A stretch of DNA of 64,000 nt from Marinobacter sp. AC-23 (GTDB lineage: Bacteria; Pseudomonadota; Gammaproteobacteria; Pseudomonadales; Oleiphilaceae), in NCBI RefSeq assembly GCF_001858325.1, contig NZ_MBPP01000047.1, positions 1 to 64,000 on the forward strand, read 5' to 3'. Position 1 is the stretch's first letter; the number at the start of each line of letters is the position of its first letter. Positions 47,793 to 56,987 of this stretch are shown piece after piece. The translations under genes and the position numbers were made by a program. The notes under the pieces are model-generated. The model had not been told where the DNA came from. It made no database searches and worked only from the letters and a program-made list of their open reading frames with translations.

Positions 47793-48989
47793 ATGAACAT
47801 GAACTACACCGCCGAGGAGCTCGCTTTCCGCAACGAAGTGCGGGCATTCCTGGATGAGAAACTGCCGGCAGACCTTGCCGCCAAAGTGAAGGGCTTCCGT
47901 CATCTGTCCAAAGAGGACCACCAGCTCTGGCAGAAGATTCTCTGTAAGCAAGGTTGGTACGCCACGCACTGGCCGGAAGAGTACGGCGGTGTGAAATGGA
48001 CACCGATTCAGAAGCACATCTGGGATGAAGAGTCCTGCCGCTACGGCGTGCCCCGCTCTATTCCATTCGGCGTTAACATGGTGGCGCCCGTTATCATCAA
48101 ATTTGGTAACGAAGAACAGAAACAGACCTACCTACCCCGCATTCTCAGCGGCGAAGACTGGTGGTGCCAAGGCTATTCAGAACCAGGTGCGGGCTCCGAT
48201 CTGGCATCACTGAAAACCCGCGCCGTGCGCCAAGGCGACCACTACATTGTGAGTGGTCAGAAAACCTGGACCACCCTTGGTCAGTACGCCAACATGATTT
48301 TTTGCCTGGTACGCACCAACACCGAGGTAAAGGCACAGGAAGGCATCTCCTTTCTGTTGATCGACATGAACACACCAGGCATCACCGTACGCCCGATCAT
48401 CACCCTCGATGGCGAGCACGAAGTGAACGAAGTCTTTTTTGAAGATGTAAAAGTTCCGGTTGAAAACCTGGTGGGTGAAGAAGATAAAGGCTGGACCTAC
48501 GCCAAGTTCCTGCTGACGTACGAGCGCACAGGCCTGGCCGGCATCGGCTTGTCCAAAGCCGCGCTGTCTCACTTGAAAGCGCTGGCATCACGCCGCATCA
48601 AGAATGGCCGCCCGCTGATTGAAGACACAACATTCAGCCAGCGCATTGCCAAGGTTGAGATCGATTTGATGGCCGCAACCACCAGCAACCTGCGCATCAT
48701 TGCGGCGGTTGAAGGCGGCGGAGTTCCCGGCGCTGAGAGCTCTATGCTGAAGGTTAAAGGCACAGAAATTCGCCAGGCTATTAACGACCTGGCACGCCGA
48801 GCCATTGGGCCTTATGCCATCCCGTTTGTGGAAGAAGAGCTAAGCCTCGATTACAAAGGCGAGTTCCTTTCAGACGAGAACGCCGCCCCCCTTTCGGCAC
48901 AGTATTTCAACAACCGTAAGCTCTCGATTTTCGGCGGATCCAACGAGATCCAAAAAAATATCGTGTCGAAAATGATTCTCGGGCTTTAA
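47793..48989 (+). CDS. Acyl-CoA dehydrogenase, pimeloyl-CoA dehydrogenase large-subunit (PimC) like
   Basis: A 398-residue acyl-CoA dehydrogenase with WWCQGYSEPGAGSDLASLKT (flavin and substrate site) and the C-terminal SIFGGSNEIQKNIVSKMILGL end. Together with the next gene it matches the two-subunit arrangement of pimeloyl-CoA dehydrogenase-type enzymes, where this is the large subunit. ATG 47793 with GAGG upstream is chosen; the frame is open further upstream inside gcdH. The next gene starts 10 bases after the stop. The substrate is probably a dicarboxyl- or branched acyl-CoA. The gene is intact. Confidence 0.83.
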   Translation: MNMNYTAEELAFRNEVRAFLDEKLPADLAAKVKGFRHLSKEDHQLWQKILCKQGWYATHWPEEYGGVKWTPIQKHIWDEESCRYGVPRSIPFGVNMVAPVIIKFGNEEQKQTYLPRILSGEDWWCQGYSEPGAGSDLASLKTRAVRQGDHYIVSGQKTWTTLGQYANMIFCLVRTNTEVKAQEGISFLLIDMNTPGITVRPIITLDGEHEVNEVFFEDVKVPVENLVGEEDKGWTYAKFLLTYERTGLAGIGLSKAALSHLKALASRRIKNGRPLIEDTTFSQRIAKVEIDLMAATTSNLRIIAAVEGGGVPGAESSMLKVKGTEIRQAINDLARRAIGPYAIPFVEEELSLDYKGEFLSDENAAPLSAQYFNNRKLSIFGGSNEIQKNIVSKMILGL

Positions 48990-48999
48990 GGAGACGACC

Positions 49000-50142
49000 A
49001 TGGATTTCCGACTCAATGAAGAGCAGCAGATGCTGCAGGACACCGTGGCCCGTCTGGTGCGCGGTGAATACAGTTTTGAAAAGCGCCTGGAATTCAGTGA
49101 AACCGATGCCGGTTTCAGCGTTGATTTCTGGAAGCAGCTCAGCGAACTGGGGCTGACAGCCGTGCCTTTCGCAGAAGAGCTGGGCGGCTTCGGCGGTGGC
49201 GGAGTAGAAGTACAGTCTGTCATGACCGAACTGGGCCGCGGCCTGTGCCTGGAGCCATACCTGCAGTCCATTATTTTTGCGGGGGGCCTGATCAACCAGG
49301 CGGGCAACGCTAGCCAGAAAGAAACCTGGTTGAGCGGCATCGCCAGCGGCGAACTGCAAGCGGCGGTTGCGCTTCAGGAGCCCCAAAGTTTCTACGATCT
49401 GAACGACGTGGAAACCCGCGCTGAGAAAAACGACTCAGGCTACGTGCTCAATGGCCGAAAGGCTGTGGTGATTGGCGGACACTGTGCCGATATCATGCTG
49501 ATATCCGCTCGCACCTCGGGTGATAGCCGTGATGCCGAAGGCATCAGCCTGTTTGCACTTAAAGCGGATACCGTTGGAATAGAGCGCCGGGTTTATCCCA
49601 CCATCGACGGATCCAAGGGTTGCGACGTTACCCTGAACAATGTTCAGGTAAGTGCTGACGCCCTGCTGGGCGAAGAAGGCAGTGCCGCCGAGGTGATTGA
49701 GTATCAATCAGGCCGCGCCATTGCAGCGCTGTGTGCGGAAGCTGTGGGGGTTATGGAAATTGCCAACGAGCTGACGCTGGATTACCTCAAACAGCGCAAG
49801 CAGTTTGGCGTACCCATCGGCAAGTTTCAGGTACTTCAGCACCGCATGGTAGACATGATGTCTGAACTGGAACAGGCCCGCTCTATGGCGATCTTGGCAG
49901 CCAGCGTGGCAGACGAAGAACAGAGTACTGACCGCCGCCGCGTGCTGGCCGCAGCAAAAAATGTCATCGGCCGCAGCGGGCAGTTTATTTCAGAACAGGG
50001 TATACAATCTCATGGCGGCATCGGCATGACGTGGGAATATAACTTCGCCCACTACGCCAAGCGTCTGATCATGATCAACCACCAACTGGGTGATGACGAT
50101 TTTCACCTGGAGCGCTACGCCGCCCTTTTACAGGCAAGCTAA
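49000..50142 (+). CDS. Acyl-CoA dehydrogenase, pimeloyl-CoA dehydrogenase small-subunit (PimD) like
   Basis: A 380-residue acyl-CoA dehydrogenase-fold protein beginning MDFRLNEEQQMLQDTVARLV, diverged in the active-site region (AAVALQEPQSFYDLNDVETRA replaces the usual GAGSD block), as in the small subunits of PimC/PimD-type pairs. The C-terminal SHGGIGMTWEYNFAHYAKR segment is typical. AAGGAGACGACC gives a strong ribosome site. It ends the gcdH operon and is followed by two terminators. The gene is intact. Confidence 0.83.
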   Translation: MDFRLNEEQQMLQDTVARLVRGEYSFEKRLEFSETDAGFSVDFWKQLSELGLTAVPFAEELGGFGGGGVEVQSVMTELGRGLCLEPYLQSIIFAGGLINQAGNASQKETWLSGIASGELQAAVALQEPQSFYDLNDVETRAEKNDSGYVLNGRKAVVIGGHCADIMLISARTSGDSRDAEGISLFALKADTVGIERRVYPTIDGSKGCDVTLNNVQVSADALLGEEGSAAEVIEYQSGRAIAALCAEAVGVMEIANELTLDYLKQRKQFGVPIGKFQVLQHRMVDMMSELEQARSMAILAASVADEEQSTDRRRVLAAAKNVIGRSGQFISEQGIQSHGGIGMTWEYNFAHYAKRLIMINHQLGDDDFHLERYAALLQAS

Positions 50143-50162
50143 GCCCCTGATCAGTGAGTCGG

Positions 50163-50195
50163 AGACCTCTCTCTGATCAACCAGAGGTCTTTTTC
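50163..50195 (+). terminator. Rho-independent terminator after the gcdH operon
   Basis: AGACCTCT (50163-50170) and AGAGGTCT (50183-50190) form a perfect 8-base stem followed by four T. It lies 20 bases after the PimD-like stop. Confidence 0.8.
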
Positions 50196-50221
50196 GGGGG
50201 TGGCTTGCCACCCCCTTTTTT
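50196..50221 (+). terminator. Second, tandem rho-independent terminator
   Basis: GGGGGTGG and CCACCCCC pair around CTTG and are followed by six T. It directly abuts the previous terminator, 29 bases before the next gene. Confidence 0.8.
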
Positions 50222-50249
50222 ATGCAAAATCAGAAACAAGGTGAACAAC

Positions 50250-51010
50250 ATGACAACAAACACCTCCAGTACCGAAGCAAATACACTGAAAGACGCAGAA
50301 TGGCAGGTTCGCAGTGAGCTGGCGGCAGCTATCGTCTCGTTGCTCTGTTTGGGTGGGACGATCTGGTTTTCACGCACCTCTCTGCTCGGGTGCCTGGCCC
50401 CGAGCACCACTTCCTTATTAACCCCTACGGCCTACTTTTCCATGAGATTACCGCTTCGTCCCTGGTTAAAGTGGATAAAGATGGGCAGGTTGTGGCGGCC
50501 GGAGGGCTTGGCAGGGTGAACCCCGCCGGTTTTACCATCCACAGCGCCGTGCACATGGGTCGCGACGACGCAGGCGCCGTCATGCACCTTCATGCTCCCG
50601 ATGGCGTGGCCGTGTCCGCTCACCGGGACGGTCTGTTGCCCCTGAGCCAGACGGCCATGCTTTGTCTTGACCACCTGAGCTACCACGATTACGAAGGCGT
50701 AGCACTGAATCTGGATGAGCGTGAGCGCCTGATACGAGATCTTGGCGACAAATCCATGATGATGCTGCGCAACCACGGCGTACTTACCGCAGGGAAAGAC
50801 GTACCGGAAACCTTTACGTACCTGTACTTCTTGATGAAAGCCTGCGAGATACAGGTTAAAGCGCAAAGCTGTGGCCCTGTGTGGATGCCCTCCGAGCAAG
50901 CCATTCGTACAACTAAAGAACAGTCACAGTCCTTGGGCAGTGCCGCGAAGCTTACCTGGCCGGCACTGTTGCGCCTGCTGGACAGCAAAAGCCCAGGCTA
51001 TGCAGTATAG
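50250..51010 (+). CDS. Class II aldolase/adducin-family protein, one frameshift
   Basis: A zinc-dependent class II aldolase-fold protein (fuculose-phosphate aldolase / adducin head type). From ATG 50250 the frame breaks near 50339; one extra base gives ...AAYRLVALFGWDDLVFTHLSARVPGPEHHFLINPYG... and runs to 51010, about 253 residues. The zinc ligands are visible in MHLHAP and later MLRNHGVLTAG. Proteins of this kind without a sugar pathway nearby may act on hydroxy- or keto-acids. The MaoC-like gene follows after 12 bases. It starts beyond two terminators, so it must have its own promoter or rely on readthrough. Confidence 0.82.
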
Positions 51011-51022
51011 GAAGGTTACAGT

Positions 51023-51478
51023 ATGACTGAAATACATCTCGATGAACTGGACGGCCACAAAGGGCGTCTGTGTTGCTACAGCCCCTGGCTGACCATTACC
51101 CAGGAAATGGTCGGGGCATTTGCCGATGCTACGGGAGATCACCAGTGGATTCATGTGGACGTGGAGCGGGCAAAGCGGGAGTCTCCATGGAAAAGCCCGG
51201 TCGCCCATGGATATCTGACGGTATCGCTGATCGCCAGGCTCAACCCCCAAGCGCTGCGGGTAACGGGCACCAAGGCAACTATTAACTACGGAATGAACAA
51301 ACTACGCTTTCCGGCGGCGGTGCCGGTGGGCTCGGACATCCGCACCAAGGTCGAACTGATAGGCGTTGAATCCGTGGGCGACAACAGAACACTGGCGATG
51401 TACAAAACCACGATAGAAATAGACGGCCAGGACAAACCGGCCTGCGTAGCAGAAAATCTTGCTATGTACGTAGTCTGA
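51023..51478 (+). CDS. MaoC-like (R)-specific enoyl-CoA hydratase
   Basis: A 151-residue single hot-dog-fold protein with the hydratase-2 motif FADATGDHQWIHVD (catalytic Asp and His), and PVAHGYLTVSLIARL in the central helix. It reversibly hydrates enoyl-CoA to (R)-3-hydroxyacyl-CoA and could supply the fatty-acid pathways here. AGGAAGGTTACAGT precedes ATG 51023. It follows the aldolase gene and converges with the minus-strand operon. The gene is intact. Confidence 0.88.
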   Translation: MTEIHLDELDGHKGRLCCYSPWLTITQEMVGAFADATGDHQWIHVDVERAKRESPWKSPVAHGYLTVSLIARLNPQALRVTGTKATINYGMNKLRFPAAVPVGSDIRTKVELIGVESVGDNRTLAMYKTTIEIDGQDKPACVAENLAMYVV

Positions 51479-51505
51479 GCAAGGCTTTTGAGTGAGACCG
51501 CGTTA

Positions 51506-51532
51506 TTCAGAGCCCGGCAAGCGGGCTCTGAA
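51506..51532. terminator. Hairpin between convergent genes
   Basis: TTCAGAGCCCG and CGGGCTCTGAA form a perfect 11-base stem with loop GCAAG, midway between the converging MaoC-like and PanE-like genes. There is no strong T-run on either side, so termination is likely but not certain. Confidence 0.6.
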
Positions 51533-51556
51533 TACTATCTGAATACCCTCTAAATA

Positions 51557-52492
51557 CTATTCCCGACCTTCCAGGGCAGCACGCATCTTCAGAGTAACCA
51601 GCACCGTATTCAGGTGAGGTACTGCAATGCCACGGCGCTTGGCTAACGTCACCACGTTACCCAATACTGCCTCCCGCTCAATCGGGCGGTCGTTCAGATA
51701 ATCCAGCGCCATACTGTTCTTGTAGGCAGGCATTTTGCGGGTGCCGTCGATGTTCTGATCAATCAACGCCTCATCCATGGGATAGCCTTCTGCCGCAGCT
51801 ACCTCTATCACCTCACGCATCATGGCCCTGATCAGCTCTTCGCCGCCCGCTGTATCCAGAATGGTTCGAGTATCCGCACCGTTGGCAATAACAGACAAAG
51901 GGTTGAATGGGGTATTCCAGAGACACTTGCGCCAGCGCTCGCCTACAACACGTTCAGTCAGGTCGATCTTGATACCGCCGTCTATAAACAGTTGAGACAA
52001 AATGCGGCAGCTCTCATCAACACCTTCCGGATAACGCCCCATCACTAACTTGCCGTAAGCCTTATGCTCAACCACACCGGATTCTGTGCGGCTTGCGGCA
52101 ATGAAGGCCAGGCAGCTTATAAGCGTGTTGTCCGGATAGGCATCGGCCAGCTCTTTTTCGATATCCAGACCGTTTTCGATCAGCACCAGACGGGTCTTCT
52201 CGCCCATCCAGGGCGCAACCAGTGCAACCCGATCCTCACCGGGCAGAACTTTCACGCACAGAATCAGAAAGTCTGGTGTTTCTTCAGGCAAGTCACCATC
52301 GCGGTATACATGATCCGGCTCGTAGGACAGGTCTCCGAGCGGGCTTGTGATACGAATACCCTGGGCTTTGACCGCATCATAATCTGAGCGCAACACAGTG
52401 CTCACGGAACAACCGGCTTGCTTCAGAATGGCACCGTAGAAGCTACCAATAGCTCCGGCACCTACAATCAGAATACTGGGTTTATTATTCAT
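51557..52492 (-). CDS. 2-dehydropantoate 2-reductase-family protein (PanE/ApbA)
   Basis: A 311-residue NADP-dependent ketoacid reductase-like protein: ILIVGAGAIGSFYGAIL nucleotide motif at the N terminus, conserved lysine region in ERWRKCLWNTPFNPLSVIAN, and the C-terminal helical domain with KNSMALDYLNDRPIE. It need not serve pantothenate synthesis here; paralogues in acyl-CoA catabolic operons reduce other 2-keto or branched acids. It is the last gene of the minus-strand operon starting at 59559, 2 bases after the ligase gene. ATG 52492 is chosen. The gene is intact. Confidence 0.85.
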   Translation of the reverse strand: MNNKPSILIVGAGAIGSFYGAILKQAGCSVSTVLRSDYDAVKAQGIRITSPLGDLSYEPDHVYRDGDLPEETPDFLILCVKVLPGEDRVALVAPWMGEKTRLVLIENGLDIEKELADAYPDNTLISCLAFIAASRTESGVVEHKAYGKLVMGRYPEGVDESCRILSQLFIDGGIKIDLTERVVGERWRKCLWNTPFNPLSVIANGADTRTILDTAGGEELIRAMMREVIEVAAAEGYPMDEALIDQNIDGTRKMPAYKNSMALDYLNDRPIEREAVLGNVVTLAKRRGIAVPHLNTVLVTLKMRAALEGRE

Positions 52493-52494
52493 GA

Positions 52495-54164
52495 TCAGTC
52501 CCTTCCTTTCCATTCTTCTTCCTGAAGCGCTCGCCACATCAATTTGCCCGTGGGGGACTTTGGCAAGGTACTCGAAAATTCAACTATGGTGGGTATTTTA
52601 TAGGCCGCCATCTGTTCCTTGCACCACCCCGTAATATCCTCAACGCTGGTGTTGCCTTCCGCTTCAGGTGTGAGCACGATACAGGCCTTCACCGTCTCAC
52701 CACGTTTGGGATCCGGGGCCGAAATAATGCACAGCTCCTGAATGGCAGGATGTCGATACATCAGGCTCTCAACTTCCGAAGGCCACACTTTGAATCCGGA
52801 GGCGTTGATCATTCGCTTAAGGCGATCAACCATGAAAAAGTAACCCTCTTCGTCGTAATACGCGAGATCGCCGGTGCGGAAGAAACGCTTGCCGTCAATT
52901 TCGATGAACGCCGCATCGGTTTCGGCCGGCCGATTCCAGTAGCCGATGGTCACCTGCGGGCCACAGGAAACGATCTCACCGGTTTCACCCGGCCCTTTCT
53001 CTTCCAGAGTATCCACATCAATAATCCGGCTATCCACATCAAACACGGGTATACCCAAACACTGGGCTTTGGGCATCGCGTTAGGGTTGATGTGGGTTGC
53101 GGCCATGGTTTCTGACAGACCATAGCCCTCAATGTAGTTGAGCCCCGTCAGCCTTTTGAGCTTTTCCGCAACGGCGCCGGGCATGGCGGCACCTCCGCCG
53201 CCAATCATCTTGAGGCTGGAGAGGTCGTACTTGTCGATATCCGGATTGGAAAGAAAGTCCACCGCCATGGTCACGATGTTGGTCCAGGCGGAGACCTTGT
53301 AGCGTTCAATGAGCCTTGATGCGGTGGTGCGATTCCAGCGCGTCATAATCACCGCTGTGGAGCCAGCAAAAATCGGCCCGTTCATGGAGCCGGTCATGCC
53401 GGTTACATGGAAAAACGGCAGGGTGGCCAACTGCACGCTGTCGCAAGTGCTCAAGTTCCAGAACACACGGTGTACCGCCGTTGCCATCACCGAACGATGA
53501 GTGTGCATACAGCCTTTTGGTGCACCGGTTGTACCAGAGCTATAGGGGAAGACTGCCAGATCGTCCGGGCCTGCCGTATGTTCTTGAGGCTAAGGCCTGC
53601 CGCCATAGCGTTCTCCCAGCTTATTAGGCCCGGAGCAGCGCCCGACCAGGCCGGGCTTGCGACTTCCGCAGGCAGATCCAGGTCGGTATCAGGCTTGATG
53701 TAGGTGCTGTAAGAGGCCACCACGATCTGTTCCAGATCGGTGTTCACCAGCAGCGGCGTAATGTATTCAGCCAGCTCCTGACCTGCCAGGCATACCGCCG
53801 AGCCCGTATCCGCAATATAGTGTTCCAGCTCTGCGGCCCGGTTCATCGGGTTTATCGGGATTACCACGGCATCTGCCCGCAGAATGGCGTAGTAGGAAAT
53901 CACATACTGCGGCGAGTTCTGCATATACAGCAGCACCCGATCGCCTTTTTTCACACCCTGCGCCTGCAGGTAACCTGCCATGGCCTCCACTTCCGCCAGC
54001 AGCCGACGGTAGGTGATGAACGCATCGTAGAAAATGATGGCTGTGTGGTCGGGATAGCGCAGGGCCGAGATTTCCAGATTGGTGAAAACGCTGGTTTTCG
54101 GCAGAGTCATGGTCTTGGGCAACTCTTTAGGCCAGACCGCATAGTGGCGTGTGAACATGGACAT
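52495..54164 (-). CDS. AMP-forming acyl-CoA synthetase, one frameshift
   Basis: An about 556-residue fatty-acid/organic-acid CoA ligase (adenylation then thioesterification). From ATG 54164 (GGAGAG upstream) the frame runs to about 53583, where one G is missing on the coding strand (CAAGAACAT should read CAAGGAACAT). Repaired, it shows the P-loop-like YSSGTTGAPKGCMHTH, the EGYGLSETMAATH block, the GDLAYYDEEGYFFMVDR hinge and the catalytic lysine in LPKSPTGKLMWR. It resembles medium- and long-chain ligases. In this operon it probably activates the acid that the kinase/dehydrogenase pair processes, as LvaE does in levulinate catabolism. Confidence 0.88.
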
Positions 54165-54183
54165 TGTTCTCTCCAGGTTTAAA

Positions 54184-54963
54184 TCAGTCTGTCTGCAGGG
54201 CAGACAAATCAAATTCTTTGGTATCCCCGGGGAGGGGGCCTTCGTGTCGCAGGGGTGTAATGGCAATCGCCCTATCTCTCAGCACGGCTACGTCGGAATC
54301 GGGCGCTACAATATGCAGGGAGCTGCGATCAAAACCCAGCCACCAGTAAGGCAAACTTCGGGCGTCCCTGCCTGCCTGCAGGCGGGCTTGCTGAATGGAA
54401 CCGTTGGACTGTTTACACCAGCGAGCAGAGACAATTTCCCCGGCTTCGCAGGCCGGAAAATTCACGTTCCAGGCCCGTGTTTCACCCGGCTGCCACAGCC
54501 TGCGTATTATCGCTTCACCAAAGCGCTCGACGGGCGCCCATTGAATACCGTCTCTCGACAGAAAAGCCTGGCTCAGGGCAATAGCTGGAATGTTCATGTG
54601 CTGAGCGCTGAGTACCGCACCAACCGTGCCCGAATACTGCACCGAATCGCTGATATTGGCACCGCAGTTGACACCAGACAACACAAGATCCGGAGGCGTT
54701 TCATCAAACCAATGCGCAAGAGAATAAAGCACGCAGTCCGCCGGAGTGCCGGAAACCGCATAGCGCTTGTCCCCGGTTTCGTAAACACGTAAAGGATCAT
54801 GTATGGAGATGCTCTGGCCCGCACCACTGCGGTCGTGCTCCGGAGCAACGATCCAGACTTCTTCTGCCAGATTGCGTGCAATCTTTTCCAGCCGCTCCAG
54901 TCCCGGGGCGTTAATGCCGTCGTCGTTGGTAATGAGGATGCGCCGAACAATGGGTGCTGTCAT
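54184..54963 (-). CDS. surE: 5'-nucleotidase SurE
   Basis: A 259-residue SurE-family phosphatase, metal-dependent, acting on nucleoside 5'/3'-monophosphates and other phosphoesters. The metal site is clear: ILITNDDGINAPGL at the N terminus, APEHDRSGAGQSIS, and LSGVNCGANISDS. It lies between the acyl-CoA ligase and the phosphotransferase genes (overlapping the latter by four bases), not in the usual surE-pcm-rpoS context. A role in acid catabolism, for example on a phosphorylated acyl intermediate, is possible but unproven. The gene is intact. Confidence 0.9.
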   Translation of the reverse strand: MTAPIVRRILITNDDGINAPGLERLEKIARNLAEEVWIVAPEHDRSGAGQSISIHDPLRVYETGDKRYAVSGTPADCVLYSLAHWFDETPPDLVLSGVNCGANISDSVQYSGTVGAVLSAQHMNIPAIALSQAFLSRDGIQWAPVERFGEAIIRRLWQPGETRAWNVNFPACEAGEIVSARWCKQSNGSIQQARLQAGRDARSLPYWWLGFDRSSLHIVAPDSDVAVLRDRAIAITPLRHEGPLPGDTKEFDLSALQTD

Positions 54964-56024
54964 GTCTGTTCTCCTGCACTGGCTATTTTCCAGCCGGTTT
55001 CGGCCAGCAGGCTGGCACGCTTACCCACTTCCAGGGCATTGGCGTTGGCGGCGTTACCGTCCAGCGCGCGCTTGTAGACACCTTGGACGATAGAAGCTAA
55101 CCGGAACAGCGAAAACGCAAGATACACGTGCCAGTCGGTAATGCCTTTACGGCCTGTTTTGGCGCAGTAACGAGCAATGGTTTCTTGCTCATCCGGGATG
55201 CCCAGTGCTTCAAGGTCTTCTCCCTGGAGTCCGCGCATACCCGGCATATCCGATGGCAGATGATAAGGCAGGCAGTAGTATGCCAGGTCCGCCAGCGGGT
55301 GCCCAAGCGTAGAAAGCTCCCAATCCAGAACGGCGATCACTTCGGGCTTGTCCGGAGCCAGCATCAGGTTGCCGAAGCGATAGTCACCGTGGGCGATGGC
55401 GCACTCATCGGTCGAAGGCAGGTTTTCGGGCAACCATGCCATTAGTTTGTCCATGGCGGGCATATCGTCGGTTTTGGCCGCCAGGTACTGTTTGCTCCAG
55501 CGCGAAACCTGGCGCGCCACATAGCCTTCCGGGCGACCGTAATCGCCAAGGCCAACGGCATTCACATCAACGGAATGCAGCTCTGCGAGTGTGTCGATGG
55601 CGGAGTGGTGAGCTGGCAACCTTTCCTGACGATTCAGCTCTCGCAGGGCGGAATGGCTGACAATGCGACCTTCCAGAAAATCCATTACGTAGAACGGAGT
55701 ACCGATGATGTCGCTGTCTTCACACAGGACTCTGGCCTTGGGCACCGGAAAGTTGGTGTTGTCTGAGAGTGCCCGGATTACCTTGTACTCTCTCTCGACC
55801 ATGTGAGCAGAGGGCAGAGTTTTTCCGGGTGGTTTTTTGCGCAGGACGTAGCGGCCGCTGTCGGTGTCCAACAGATACGTGGGGTTGGACTGACCGCCCT
55901 GGAACTGTTTTACCTCAAGGCGGTTACCGAAGCCCGGCATGGCTTGCTGGAGCCAGGACAGGAGCCTGGCTTCGTCGAATTTGTGGGCTGGGAGGACGGT
56001 TACCAGCTCTGGGGTTATGCTCAT
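54960..56024 (-). CDS. Aminoglycoside phosphotransferase-fold kinase, LvaA/ACAD10-11 type
   Basis: A 354-residue APH-fold kinase with NPTYLLDTDSGRYVLRKKPPG (nucleotide lysine), the catalytic HGDYRFGNLML (HxDxxxxN-like) and VLDWELSTLGHPLADLAYY (DxE metal site). This subfamily pairs with acyl-CoA dehydrogenases; in Pseudomonas LvaA phosphorylates a 4-hydroxyacyl-CoA, and the human counterparts are fused in ACAD10/ACAD11. The dehydrogenase encoded at 57031 in the same operon is the likely partner. It overlaps surE by four bases. The gene is intact. Confidence 0.85.
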   Translation of the reverse strand: MSITPELVTVLPAHKFDEARLLSWLQQAMPGFGNRLEVKQFQGGQSNPTYLLDTDSGRYVLRKKPPGKTLPSAHMVEREYKVIRALSDNTNFPVPKARVLCEDSDIIGTPFYVMDFLEGRIVSHSALRELNRQERLPAHHSAIDTLAELHSVDVNAVGLGDYGRPEGYVARQVSRWSKQYLAAKTDDMPAMDKLMAWLPENLPSTDECAIAHGDYRFGNLMLAPDKPEVIAVLDWELSTLGHPLADLAYYCLPYHLPSDMPGMRGLQGEDLEALGIPDEQETIARYCAKTGRKGITDWHVYLAFSLFRLASIVQGVYKRALDGNAANANALEVGKRASLLAETGWKIASAGEQT

Positions 56025-56081
56025 TGTTTTTGTTGCCTTTAGTTATCAGGTGGCGGCCTTTGTTTGGGGGCAGCGGTCTGC

Positions 56082-56161
56082 GGGTGGTGAGGCTTTTTCT
56101 TTCGGAAAAAACAACTCGCTGCGCTCAGACATTTTTTTCCTGCAGAAAAGCCTCACCACCC
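56082..56161. repeat. Dispersed composite hairpin repeat, copy 2
   Basis: GGGTGGTGAGGCTTTT (56082-56097) and AAAAGCCTCACCACCC (56146-56161) form a perfect 16-base stem. Inside, GGAAAAAA and TTTTTTCC form a second stem around CAACTCGCTGCGCTCAGACA. The inner part matches, in reverse orientation, the element at 38527-38610. It lies between the SDR gene's end and the kinase gene in the minus-strand operon. Confidence 0.75.
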
Positions 56162-56193
56162 ACAGCCCTTGGCGGAATTCAGTGCTTACTCGC

Positions 56194-56964
56194 TTAACAG
56201 ATGGTTTCGCCGCCGTCGGCTACTATGGTTTGGCCAGTTATGTAGGCGCTGGCTTTGGTTGACAGGAATACAGCCAGGCCGGCGATGTCTACGGGGTCGC
56301 CGATTCTTCTTAGTGGGGTCTTATCTTCGGCACGTTTAACACGAACGGGGTCTTCCCAGAGTGCCTTGGCGAAGTCGGTTTTGATCAGGCCCGGGGCGAT
56401 GCTGTTAATGCGGATGCCTTTTGGGCCCCATTCCACAGCTAGGTTTCTCGCCAGTGCGGCTTCTGCTGCTTTGGATACACCGTAGGTACCGATGGTGGTG
56501 TTACCACGAATTCCGGCGATGCTGGACAGCATCACAACGGCACCCTCGCCTTTCTCTGCCATCTGCGGCAGCACCATGTTGGTGAGCCAGAAGGAACCTT
56601 TAACGTTGGTGTCCATGATCTTGTCCCAGGCCTCGTCGGTCATTGCGGAGGTGGGGCCATAGACTGGATTGGTGGCAGCGTTGCATACGAGCACGTCGAT
56701 ACTGCCCCAGGCTTCGATGGTTTTGTTCACCAGGTTCTGCAGATCGTCTTTTTTGCCAACGTGGCAGGGTATCGCTATGGCTTCATAGCCTTGGGCTTTC
56801 AGTTCATCCGCCACCCGCTCGCAGGCCTCGGCCTTGCGGCTGGAGATAACAACTTTCGCGCCCAGGCGAGCCATTTCTTCGGCGATTGAAAGGCCGATGC
56901 CTTTAGTGGAACCCGTGATCAGGGCCACCTTACCGGTCATATCAAAAAGTGGGTTGTTCATCAT
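56194..56964 (-). CDS. SDR-family oxidoreductase
   Basis: A 256-residue classical short-chain dehydrogenase: TGSTKGIGLSIAEEMA cofactor motif (about residues 18-33), NAAT, and the catalytic Ser/Tyr/Lys in LSSIAGIRGN and YGVSKAA. It likely oxidises or reduces a hydroxyacyl-CoA. It lies between the acyl-CoA dehydrogenase gene (with a 34-base palindrome in between) and the kinase gene. The start may be either of two adjacent ATG codons (56964 or 56961). The gene is intact. Confidence 0.88.
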   Translation of the reverse strand: MMNNPLFDMTGKVALITGSTKGIGLSIAEEMARLGAKVVISSRKAEACERVADELKAQGYEAIAIPCHVGKKDDLQNLVNKTIEAWGSIDVLVCNAATNPVYGPTSAMTDEAWDKIMDTNVKGSFWLTNMVLPQMAEKGEGAVVMLSSIAGIRGNTTIGTYGVSKAAEAALARNLAVEWGPKGIRINSIAPGLIKTDFAKALWEDPVRVKRAEDKTPLRRIGDPVDIAGLAVFLSTKASAYITGQTIVADGGETIC

Positions 56965-56987
56965 CTGATCCTCATACTCAATGCTTG

